Source: Lingula anatina (lineage: Eukaryota; Brachiopoda; Lingulata; Lingulida; Lingulidae). Taken from it: a stretch of 64,000 bases of DNA. The position numbers were made by a program, and so were the translations under genes. The DNA is taken from NCBI RefSeq assembly GCF_001039355.2, contig NW_019775379.1, positions 295,198 through 359,197 of the forward strand, written 5' to 3'. Below, piece by piece: positions 25,101-49,822 of this stretch. The notes under the pieces are model-generated. The model had not been told where the DNA came from, ran no database searches, and saw nothing but the letters and a program-made list of their open reading frames with translations. Position 1 is the stretch's first letter; each line of letters opens with the position of its first letter.

Positions 25101-28100
25101 ATGAGAACAGCGTACGTAGAATGTAAACAGAGTAGTACACGTGGTCTCGCTCGTTTCGGAAAATCCAGGGCATGTCACTGACCCGGGGAACTGGGTTATC
25201 TTAGGAGTCCGCAAATTAATGTGATACCGGGCCTGGGTACGTGGAGTTCCTATGACGCACACGACGTGGTCCCCCACCACCCGAGCACCGCCCAAAATAT
25301 CTGTCACTACTTTAAAAAAACCGGCAATATTTAAAAACAAACATGTTGTTTTGAACTTTACTTGAGATGCTTTTGATTTATATTGACAGAAGGGAACATG
25401 TCAAAAAAGAACGCGATAACGGGAGTATGTTGTGAGATCAACGCATTACGCGGTGATATCAATGTCGTGCTTGTTTTTTGTCCTTCACACAGAAAGGTCA
25501 TTCCATTTATCACGTTCGCTGATTAAAACAGAGAAATGACGATATTTTCGTCAATTTTCAAGGTCAACAATCAACTCTGAATTCCAAAACATCAATTTCA
25601 TTAAACGCTACTTGTCCAACAATTTAGTCTTGGCTAATCAGCATATTTGCTTGTTCAAATGTTTTGAAACTATTTCCTATTTTGCAACCTGTTTGTCATT
25701 TGGGCGTTTTTGGTTCTCCTTGGCCGAGTTTCATTTGCATGTTGACAAGATATTGAACAAAAAAACAAAGACACACTGTAATTTAGCATAGCAGCAGGTA
25801 TCAAAACTTTGAAAAAAAAAACAATTTTTAAATTGTATATCATATTTGCCCTTTGCTTCCTTTTCATTTAAGCATAACGCACGATTTGAAGAAATAAACA
25901 GCCCGATTATAAATTTAAAAAATAAAAGCATCGATCGCCACCTGCGTATTTAGTTGAAAGGGAGGGGCGTTCATGGCAGTACCAAAATGACAAAAAAGGG
26001 AGAAACAAAAGAAAAACTCTACTGGAGTAATAATTATTAGTTTATAGACCAGCACTGATAATCAAATACAATGTTATATCGAACCTTCGATTTTCGTGTT
26101 ATAGGTGATATCCTAGTATCCCATCTAAGTATAGCGTGCACCTAAAAGTGCGGGCACTATCACTAATTGACACTTCACCTTAATAATCCAGGTGTGACCT
26201 AATTACTGAGGCAATAAACATGCTGTACACGTGGTCGCCTCGCTTGTTTTTGTTCGAGAACGCTGTCCTTAACCTGAACATGTCTCCCTGCCACGGAGGG
26301 TTTATTTTTGTTCTGGCACGACAAGGTGCAATATTTACATTACCGCGTCCTTCGACCTCTAGCTGTGACAGTGCTATGCCAAGGACACACACACACACAC
26401 AAACACACACACCTTGCACTCTCTCTCTGTCTCTCTCTTTTCACACACACATACACACACATACACACACACACTCTCTTTCTCTTTCACACACACACTC
26501 ACACACGCGCGCGCGCGAGTAACACCAACACATACAGAGAGAGAAAGAGAGAGAGTTTACAAAAGTAGGATATTGCTTAAAGCTAAGGGGTACCTATGGA
26601 CAATCGCACAATACAGAAGAAACATAAAGTTGTTTTTGGTATGTTCCACAGTTAAATTTGAAAAAAGGGAAAAAAGGGTCAAAATCACGACTGTTGTCTT
26701 GGAAGGCCCACTATCACATAATTTCGCACACCAAAGCAGGTAGAGGTTCCGTGGAGTTCGAGAAGTAGAACGACGCTTGCTTTTTCTATTTTTATGAGGG
26801 CAGTTTTTCAGGTGCATTGATAACAGAATGCGTTTTCAGTTCCTTGTATCTATGTAAGATACATAATGAGGTACATGATGAGGTCAATACCATTTGGGGT
26901 ATAGGAAAAGTGAAAAACCATTGGCTCTGTTCTGAGCGAAAATGTAATGAACATTGCTCGTTCCGCAAGCGGAACAATCCTTTTATTTTATAGAAAGTCG
27001 TTCATAAAGGTTTTACGAGGTGGTTTATTGCTAGATTCCACCGCCTTGGTCAATATTTTACTAGATGATTATGTAAAACGTGACATCATTTTTTTACCTG
27101 ATAACCCATCGATCAGTTGATCTGGGAAAATGATGACACGATTTTATTTGTTTTCTTGTTTTCATGACGTGACTAAAACCTACCCTCTGCCAGGGTCTCA
27201 GTTATTATTGTGGACATTTTTTGCTGAATCGACATTAGACCAAAATGACTGTCTATTTATCTAGAGACCTATCTGTGAATATCTGTGAAAAATCAATCTG
27301 TCGCCCTGGTAGAGGGTAACTAAAACCCAGGAAATACTTAGAAATTCCAACCCCGGCATTTCAGGTGTTTTTTCGGTATACATTCTAAGTTCCGTAGACC
27401 ACAACAATTAAGGAATTCGGTCAAATTCCTAATATGTTACCTAATCACTTATCGGCTGTGTTAGTCATAGAAATTATAAAGGCCATGTCACCTGGCAACC
27501 TATTGCTACCACTCTTACAAAGAATTGATCACGGCTGATGCATGTGATGCACATTTGGAAGGATCACGCCAGTACGATTTCAAACCCAGGTAGCGATGAT
27601 GCTTGGACGTCTTTGTATTGCCATTGCCTTTGCTGGAATGGAAGTACTAGGAATGGGAGTCCGGGCTCCCATATGATAAGTACAGGACTTGGGGTTAGTT
27701 AGAGTATTGGGGTTAGTATATAGGACGAATGTCACCCGTACAAAGTAATGGGAAGCGGACTACGGTTCCTAGCGGACTTCCATTTATGATACATCTGTTA
27801 CTATTCACTTTGTATTTCCAGGTGTTTTTGTATTTTTGATGATTGGATAAACAGTGCATTTCATCTGAGTAGTATGCCAACATGTATTGAAGTGTGGTAT
27901 TTTTTTAATAAAAGGCATGAAGGCAAAGTTTAAAGTTCAGTATGAAGCATCCTTGTTTTTTTTTATCATACAAGCCGTCTCTCTCTCTCTCTCAGAAATA
28001 AGAAATATTTGCCAAAAGTAGAAACCTAAATTATATCCATGTTTTGTAGGTTACATGTACCTACACTAGGGTAAATCATTCATTTATCTGTCGAGAGATC

Positions 28101-30635
28101 ATGGATCATTATAGTAATCCCTCTATCAATATAATCTTATCGCTAAATTCTCTCGATATGAAAGCTTACTTCTCTTCGGCATGTATTCAAAAAGTTTCAA
28201 TAATTTATCATCAGGGCGCTCTGAAATTATTTTTATAATCTTAATAAATGTGTAACAGAACTATGGAAATGAGTTTTGTTATTGCTGTAATTATTATTAT
28301 TATTATTATCAGACGCTACTTCCCTCCAGTATGCATTCAAAACGTTAAAAAATTATCATCAAGGCAATTTACTGTATTTTCTATAATCTTGAAATATTTT
28401 TAGTATTATAGCCATGTGAACCTCAGTTTTGCTCTTTGTCTTCTATTCAGTTCTGATTGAAAGGCGTTAGAAAATCGTCTGAGGGGGGAAGATCACGCTC
28501 CCGTACTCGCTGTCACGGCCATATTTAGGTTTGACCCTAGGCATGATTTTTATGATATTTTCTATAAAGAATACATGCGTTTCATATTCTTTGACAAAAC
28601 TCACACCTTGACTGAGGCCAACAAAATCAACTATCTGGACTCACTTTTATATTAAACACCACTTGCTTTTACCTTTACAATCAGAAACAGCATCATGGGA
28701 TCAGTTAGGAAAAAAAGATTGAGGTCTCGGTAAGGACAAGAAGTTATATAGAGTTATATAGTTATATATCTTTATAACTTCTTGGTCAGGACGACGGCCT
28801 ATGAACAAAAACTGGTCCTTTTGCAGTATTTCCCCCTACCCTGCAGCTCTCTCATTTTTAATGTTTATCAAAAATCAAGTTATGTAGTGAGTTTGATCAA
28901 TGTATTTGCCATTTAAATAAATTAGTTTTGAAATTCGCTAACCAATTTTTTAAAATCTTATTTAACCTTCAAACTTTTTGAATAGTGAGAGTAAAGCAAC
29001 TTTTTATCCCTAGCGATGGTGTCGGCTCTCGTAATATTTGAATGGCATAAAGTTTCATGCCAAAAATAGTGGAACTGGTAAATGGTTTGCAAAAGTTATT
29101 TATTTCAATGACGGAGGCATTGATCAAAACCACCACACACAACTTTATTTAGAAATTATATAATAGAATGTTGGGTTGGGGAAAATACAAGAAAAGTGCC
29201 CCAAAACTTTCTGAAAAATGCTTTAGAAAACAAAAATGTTGAATAGGTTAAAATGTGAAGTTAACATATCCATACTCCATTAAAATTGAGATAGCATTCG
29301 ACCATTCAAACAAACCATGACGCATTATTAGTCATAATCTTCTTGACCGACTTCTGCTATAAAAACCACTCGTAAGAGGTCTGAAATATCAAGTCGAGAA
29401 TTACTTAACCGGCGAGCTCGTAACCCATCGATAACTGATAAGCTAGCATCACACTCCAACCACCTGTAATCGCATGCACCCCTAGTGGGTTGGCATTGAA
29501 AGGTCAATAAGATGCCAAAACTGACCGCTCGAGCGGCCGGTAGAACTTGGTAGAACCTGTGTATTATAAACCAAAACCCAGAGTGAAAACAAAGGTTACG
29601 ATGCATGTAAAACAAACGTGACTGGTCCTTTTTAATTATTACTTCGTGGATTAAGAATGAATTATTGGGGATTGTCAACCCTTTTCAACCATCCCAACCC
29701 TCTCTATACCCGTCTATATCCAGCTGTAGGCCCGTTAGCGTACTAGAACACGCCTGATATCACGCTACTAGCCACGGCCGTGACGTACCCCACTCCTCTC
29801 CCTTTCTTCAAACCCAAGGCTTCGTCTGTTATATGATGACTGTCACATTACTTTTCCCGACCCTCTGCATTCATTTTTGTCTATATTAAACATCAATGCA
29901 AAGCATTAACTTGAACATTTTGGAAATATCAAAGAAAAACATTGACTACTTTATTTTTAAAATCGAACTGTTAAATATTGGGAAATTGGGAAGTGAATAC
30001 AAATATCACAATTTCGCGCGTGTTTTTGCCGAGTTAAAATGATTTCGAAATCTCCAGGTTATTTTACTTCAATGACAGTTCCAGATATTTCAGGTTGGGC
30101 GTCCTACCGAGGAATGTGAAAATGCAGACGACACTACCGTTTTAGCTGACATTGTCACCTACCCTTGTAAAAACCACCTACAAGCATACGTAGTTGATGG
30201 TATTCGAAACGCCAGTAACAGAAATGAAACTTTTTCAATTTGCGACAAAATAGAGAGATCGGCCGAAAAGGTTTTGAATGTTAGCGCTTGATCTTCAGCT
30301 TACACTTTTTTAGCTCAATTTAAATCATTTATTAAATAATTAGGATACAGTACCTGACATTATTTAAAAGCAATTGTATGAAGTAAACTTTGAAAATACC
30401 TTTTAATTAGTTGTAAGAGAATATAACATAAACACGAATAAAAAATGTGCCATTCAAAAAGAGTAAAAAAATTAGGGTGGAGCAGAATTCACACGGTAAT
30501 AACTGATAGCAAGAACCAAAACTACATATCTGTTTATATATCTTAATGATGAAAATAATTAAACCAATGAAACGGATCGCCCACACTGTATTTGACATAA
30601 AAAATAAATATATAGTAAAATTACTATACCCTTAC
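25101..30635. other. No gene recognised
   Basis: The stretch contains a CA/CT/CG microsatellite cluster (26384-26545), a short inverted repeat at 28739-28785 (AAGAAGTTATA paired with TATAACTTCTT) and (ATT)n near 28286. Reading frames are short and without similarity. Confidence 0.5.
26384..26545. repeat. Compound microsatellite (CA, CT, CG, GA)
   Basis: Alternating (CA)n, (CT)n, a (GC)n core near 26506-26517 and (GA)n. It creates several spurious repetitive frames. Confidence 0.95.
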
Positions 30636-30707
30636 CTCATCGTGGTCGTCGAAATCGAAGCAATGTGTATATCCATTCACATAATTTTCAGATTGCGTGT
30701 TTTCCAT
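30636..30707 (-). CDS. Orphan first coding exon (possible alternative HDHD5 start)
   Basis: The ATG at 30707 opens 24 codons (MENTQSENYVNGYTHCFDFD, then DHDE) and ends at a consensus donor, GTAAGG, in phase 0. A CCAAT box lies in inverse orientation at 30737-30741 and a TATTTAA motif at 30752-30758, at core-promoter distance. The acidic end (CFDFDDHDE) faintly resembles the end of the orphan exon at 24832-24933 (IFDEVEEQ). Product unknown; either exon could splice in frame to 22143. Confidence 0.35.
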
Positions 30708-32693
30708 GGCGCTTTAAAAAGAAAAAACATCAGCGTCCAATCAGGCGGGGATTAAATACAGCTCACAGTTGTCGCCTACCGCACAAATTGGGTCTCCAGT
30801 GCAAGTATGTCAATCTGTGATAACGTTGGGTTGGAAATGACAGAAAGACCGAGTGTATAGGCTTCATATACTATTGTACAAGTCGGTGCTCGTACACCAA
30901 ACGTTATCTGGGAGGCGGTCCTAGGGTCAGGCAGCCATTACTCTCACGCCGGACTCACATGCAAAGATTTCGGCCTTCGACAACCCTTTCTGTGTCAGTG
31001 TTGTATAACGATACTAGATGGAGAGCGAAAAAATTTTTTCAACATATTTGATGCATTGTCCTCCCCATTTCGCGAGCAGATTGTCCAAAGGCGTTCAAAA
31101 GGATCGATAATTAGCAACACTAATCTTGACATCTCGCCAAAAGACATTCTGTTTTCGTATTGTAGCTTATGACAATAAGAGTACTCGGCTCCACTGGGGT
31201 CCTCTTTGCAATTTTGTGCGCTGCGCATCGTTAGTGATTGGAACAATACCACCGCGGTCTTTAAGGGCTTCACGGGCACTGAACGCCGCCACGTGCAGCA
31301 TGTGTTGTCAGAATTAAGTTTGGAAATACGAAAGAATATTTCACATGCAATAAACCATACACAAGGGTATTTTATGGAGTGCTTTAAAGGTGATCACGGA
31401 AAATGAACGCGAGAAGAAAAGCGTTGTTCGATTGTGTTACGATGTGCCCGTCAAAACAATCTGTGTTCTACGGTGTGGAGCTTAGCACAATCATGATGCT
31501 GCATTCTATAATTGACGATGGTTCTATCTGTATGGAGTTGTAGCAAAGGGCAGAAGCACTCGCTTTACCTAACTTTCAATAAAATAGATAATAGACTGAG
31601 AAAGACAGGCGAATATTCTGGGTCTCTAAGTGCACTTAGTCACACATCCGCTGAACCTCATAAAAGACGCTACTTTACATTATGTAATCATCATTTATTA
31701 TATGAGATATTGGACATAATAACGATAAATATGTCCAAGATGAGATTTAAGACAATAAGAAATACATTTTTTAATATATTGGCAGGTGCGTGACTTAAAG
31801 AATAGGGGCAAGGGGTGAGGGGTGGGCAAATAATCCTCCTTTCTTTCTCCCCCACACGCTGTAAATAATACATAGGCCTACATCATGGTGAAATGTTGGG
31901 TGTTTGGCTCGAAACCACTATCAAACCCTTTTGAGTCCGAAACTGATAGGCGGAATTCGCTTATTCTGGTTTTTTTTTTTTTTTTTTGGATTTTCAATTT
32001 TTAGCTTTTGTTTTCATAAAAAATAACGTAGATGAATGAATGCATGAATAAATAAAAAAATTAACAAATAAATTAATTACACAACATATTATAAAACGAT
32101 TTTTTTTACTTAATATGTTGATAAATTTTATTATCGCGAGGCATTCTTCTGTCAAACACCTGTGATTTCAGTCATTCAGTGTATTGAATACTCCCACGGA
32201 CCAATGTCATAACGCTTATCTAAGCTGGTTTCATATGATGATGAATCACCAGGTGTTACGGGAGCATAGGGCCTAAATTGCGTAAAAGAGTCTTTCGTTT
32301 ATTTTCTAAGACATAGACCTACACCACAGTACACAAACCATATATACTGAGGATTACAAAACAAGAACTAAAATGGAAAACAGACAAGCGTGTTTTGTGT
32401 TCTCTTTTCCGAAAGAATAGGTAAGAACAGATTTACCAGTAGGCCTTAAAAAAACATTCGGTCGAAAAAAATAAATAACGTTATCTAGAAGCACCAGACG
32501 GGCGTCATTAAAATATAATGAAAATGTGAACAATTGCAAAATGGGTTTTAATCAGTTGAATTAAGTTGTGCAAGCAGAACATAATCAGAAGAACGATTTT
32601 TTAACGTTTATTCACTTATTAGATCTATTACGAAACTAATTTGACATAGCCATAAATTGAGCGCGTCTTGGAGACATCCGGGCTAGTAGCATC
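30708..32693. other. Intergenic, LEMD3 upstream region
   Basis: Overlapping short frames at 30995-31406 on both strands match nothing I recognise. A poly-T run lies at 31971-31987. The sequence immediately before the LEMD3 start is ATCATGGCGGAC, a YY1-like initiator context. Confidence 0.45.
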
Positions 32694-45392
<12,699 letters not shown>

Positions 45393-46568
45393 ATCACGCA
45401 GACAAACTTGTTTTGCCAACTCAATAAGGCAGTGGATGTCCCAGTTTATATATTAGCACTAGCCTTGGTATTGGTTCAGATTGTTTCACCAGCTATTCAG
45501 TAAATTTGTTTGATAAGGTGTCAAGCTGATGTAAGTTTGTATATTGTAGTCTAATCAGACAAGTTAGATATATTATATATATATATATATAGGTTAAAAT
45601 AGATATTGTATAGAGATGATATTGAATGTGTGTACATGCACATTGAGAATATTATGTGAACATTTTGCAGGATATTCCTGGTCATAGATGGTGATAAAAG
45701 TCCACGGTTAAGATAGTGTGTAAGGGCAAGGTTAGCAAAAATGATAAGCAGTCACAATTATGTGAAGTTTATCTACTATTTCCGACATTTAGTTTTTGGC
45801 ATGGATGTGGGGTGGGGAGTTGATAAATTAAAATACAGACCAGATGCAGTTTCCATATATTTCAGCTCAAATTTACTGAATTTCACCTTATTTGTGTATA
45901 CAGCACTACGTATTGTTGTTTTACGTCTGGTCAGGGTATGTTGTATTGAAACATAATTCTTGGGTATTGTAATGCGTATGCACAATTTAGAAAATATTGT
46001 TTCATCAGCAATTTTTTTTAAATACAAATTAAGAAGTTCTTTTTTGAACAGCTTGGAATATGCATTGATACTCTGCCAGCAAATGTTGCATATGGTTTCT
46101 CTTAGAATTCCTCATTGGATGTGGCTGTGAAAGACATTCTTTGGAGAACTGATTGTAAGCAGATAAAGCAGCAGTAGGTAAAGAAAACAATAAAATTCCC
46201 AAGCTGTTCAGGAAGGAAGTTTTTTTTTCATTTTATTATTATTTTTTTCTTCTTATTATTATCAATTATTGTGTTAGAGTTGAGAGTGTGTTAGTTGTGA
46301 CTGTGTAAAGAATATCCATTGTGTTGGGTGTGACAGTCAGTGCAGCCCTTAGAGGAAAGAACTACTTTTATAAACGTTTCTTTATTTGTACATAACTTAT
46401 ACCTAGTCAGATGTTAAAAGGCACAATTACCACATGGTGTGTTCATAGAGAATGTGCAAGAGTTGTAGATAGATTGATACCAGTTGAGAAGAAATATAGT
46501 CAAATAATTAATAGTTTTACAAGGTTTGCGTAGCCTATGGTTTGCTTGTGTTTGGACTGAGAGAGAGA

Positions 46569-46607
<39 letters not shown>

Positions 46608-47566
46608 ATTGAGAGAGATAATTACTCACAAACATCAAATACCATTTTTTTACAAAATATAATTTTTTTCAAGCTTTCTTTTGTTAAATTACTTTTGTTA
46701 CAATGGTCAGAGAAATCAATTATATATAAGATTTGAATTGACCGCCTCAAAATAAAGTGAAGTATAGTTGATCATAAGAAAACAAGGGGTGTTAAGGAAA
46801 ATGTTTTTTACGATATCCAGGAAGAAGACCAGGGCCAAATTCACAAAAGTCAAAAGTTATTTTTTACTTTTAAGACCCTAAAATTATATCCAACTTCAGG
46901 ACAAATCTGTAGTAGATTTTGATAAACAAATTAATAAACTGAAGTAACACAAAATGTGGGGTGATCTTGAAGGAGCCCAAGATTTTGGTCTAAAAAAATT
47001 GGAACATTTTTTTTTCGATCTAAAGACCAACTGAGAAACCAGTCCTGGAAAGCCATTGATGTTATCCTCCTCATCCACTCAGTGTGGTAGGTTTAGCTCT
47101 GAGAAAGGGGGGGGTGGGGAGGAGGGGGGAGGTATGTAACAGGCAATTGCAATCTAGAGGACTCTATGGAAGGTTGAACAAAAAATAGATGTAGTTGAAA
47201 AGGTCTTACATACCCAGTGAGGGTAATTAGTATAAAGGCTGATGGTCAGATAATAAAGACCAAACCTGTTGAAGAGCTTCATTACAGAGATATTATATCT
47301 CTGACGTCTTTCTCCCAAATCTTCACATCTCATTTTCCAATTAGTGAAATCCTATAAGCTTTAATAAGATTAGTTATTATTTTGTGTAATAATATAGTTA
47401 CTAGTATTACAAGCTAGGTCATGAAGGGGTCCGTAGACTCAAGTGTTGTAATCCTATGGAATTTGAATTTATATCATTGCCAAGTCAACGGCACTATGTT
47501 TTTGTGTTAGTGTCATGTTGGCTTTTAATCAGTATGTAGATAAAAGTAAGATATTAGATAAATAAA
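45393..47566 (+). other. LEMD3 3' UTR region with candidate poly(A) signals
   Basis: AATAAA occurs at 46189-46194, 46751-46756 and 47561-47566; any could end LEMD3 transcripts. Other content: (AT)n at 45573-45592, a GTGTTRG-type minisatellite at 46272-46336 and (GA)n at 46557-46611. Confidence 0.45.
46557..46611. repeat. (GA)n microsatellite
   Basis: Slightly interrupted GA run in the LEMD3 downstream region. Confidence 0.9.
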
Positions 47567-47587
47567 ACAATATTGTTCTCACAGCAT

Positions 47588-49762
47588 TTTATTTGAACTT
47601 ATTATTTTTGTTTCATAGTAAGGTAGATATTTTAATTGAGCAAACTATACTTTATTCCCTGGTTAAGTATAAAATCAAGACTGCATTACCTATATAGAAT
47701 CGTTGAACGAAACTAAATATCACCCAAAGAAATTTACTAGAGGTATTTCTACTGGATTTTAATTTCCAGACTCCTTTATACTGAAATTTGTAATAATACC
47801 CGGTAATGTGTACCTTGATACTTGATTCCTGGTTTGCATTATAATAGAGATGATATAGAAACTTTATCTCTTGGCTAACTATGTGAAAGTAAAACCCTGT
47901 ACAAATAATAATAATAAATACAATAATTTTATATAAATAATTTCCTTCCACATACAATCTAAGAACTGCTCTAATAAATTTTGACTTTTCAGTTGACTTT
48001 AAAAGTTGATTATGAGCATTAACAGCCATATTCATACAATATCAAAAAGTGGGAGAGAGAAATTAGTGACCGTACATACATACTGATAAAAACTAAATGG
48101 TTCCTAGAGTCTGCTACTTGTGAGGGAAAAACGATTCAAGTATCTGAAGAAAAAAAAATACTAATTTTTTTTTCGTCATTATTACATCATAAAAACATTT
48201 CTTTCGATATGTATATAGCCTTGTAAATGCATACTTATACTTGATATGATTCGATAAAGAACAATCTTCACCCAAGAAGCTTATACAAGAAGGTGGGGGG
48301 GGTCTCTTAATCACTTGAATCATCCTTAACCATACTCCATGCTACTTAAACTAGCAAGTGACAGGTAAAATAATACATATGTGATGGAGACCCATGCCTA
48401 CCAATAACAAGATGGATACACATAAGATGATATGTAAAATGTCATACTACTTTAAACTCAAAAATTTGAAAATTTTACATTTAGACATTTTTTTTATTAT
48501 CACAGATGGAGGTAACATTAGGATAACACCAACACTGTTCTCACAGCTCATATCTGTTATAATGTTATAATGAAGCCATACCAGGGTTCCACTTGCACTG
48601 TCATCACCATTTTTTTAAAAAAATGTCATCACATACTAGAAAACAATTGGCATATGGCATGTCAAAGATTGGTAAAAAGATTTTTTTATGTAATGCACCC
48701 AAAAAAATTTTAATTCACCTTAACAACCATAACACATGCACATATGCATAAATAAATATCACAACTCCTGAACAAAAACTGCAATTATATAACGATGACA
48801 CTTGAATAACAAAAACAGTTTCCAAAACCAATATGATAAAAACGCAAAGATACTGCTTTCTCAAACATATGAATAATGTAGAAGAAAAAAAAAACATGGC
48901 AAGCCTTCTCACTGAGAAACTTGAAAATGGACAACACAAAACAATCAAATTTCCTCTTAAAAAGGTGGGTATTATTGATTTACTGGCAGTTCCTTAACAA
49001 CAAATTCCACTTGCCAACTTTCACTCCTCATCTTATTTCTTCTACTCGTAGTGTCATGCCTTTTCAGCAATAAGATAATCTCATGACGAAATCTGGTTGA
49101 ATACGTGAATTTTCTTTTTCTTACTCCAATAAATAAAAATATTAATATTTTGTACAAAAATATCTTGATAACAGCTACATAGTGTATTAAAAGCTTGCCA
49201 ATCCAGTATTATAATTAATAAGCATACAGCCAAAACAATTTGCATGTTCGATTTGCAATCAAATGTTAAAATGCTTACACAGTGAAAGGAATAAAAATGA
49301 ACACAATACTGTATTAACATTTTCATAAATTATATGAAAAATGATGAAAAAAAAATAGAATGGTTGTGTTGGGAATCGCCAAGAAGAAGTCTCAATATCA
49401 AAAATGAGGTTTGTTTTAATTAGAGCAAATTATTTGAGGAAATAAACAAATATTGGGAACACATAAAGGTGACGATATGCATTTAGTCTTTAAAATGCAG
49501 TCATGATTATCATAAATTATGACATTTGTCAAGACTCCTATCATGCACTGACCTTATTTGTGTAAGATGTGCCATCTGTTGTGAACCAACAAAAAATTAA
49601 GTATTGATCCAGCAGTCTCATCTATTGCAAAGGATGTCCAAAATAAAATTTAAACAATATTATCATAGCAATCAAAATTGTTCCAATAATGCTCAATGTT
49701 TCATTCATTGCATCAGGTGTTCCAATCATTGCACAAGATGTTCACCTAATTGTGTTAGATGT
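47588..49762 (-). other. Probable 3' UTR of the MFSD8-like gene
   Basis: The minus strand carries AATAAA at 47651-47656 and 47588-47593, so the transporter transcript may end about 2.1 kb past its stop codon, almost touching the LEMD3 poly(A) region. No credible reading frame lies here. Confidence 0.4.
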
Positions 49763-49822
49763 TCAGCTCATTGTGCTAGATGTTCCATGAACTGTGTCAT
49801 ATGTACTGTTCATTGTGTTTTG
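49697..49822. repeat. Six 21-bp tandem repeats across the MFSD8-like stop codon
   Basis: Six units of exactly 21 bp, each starting TGTNC or TGTTY, with ATTG or CTGTG in the middle. The minus-strand gene ends inside unit 4 (stop at 49763-49765), so units 4-6 encode its last ~19 residues. On the plus strand the repeat is open as C-x-x-[HN]-C-x-R heptads. Confidence 0.9.

Noticed and set aside
26220-26743. Repetitive Thr-His and Ser-Leu frames
   Set aside because: They come from the compound CA/CT microsatellite and have no splice context.
30995-31406. Overlapping frames of 60-94 codons on both strands
   Set aside because: No similarity, no promoter or splice logic, and strong overlap between strands suggests chance.
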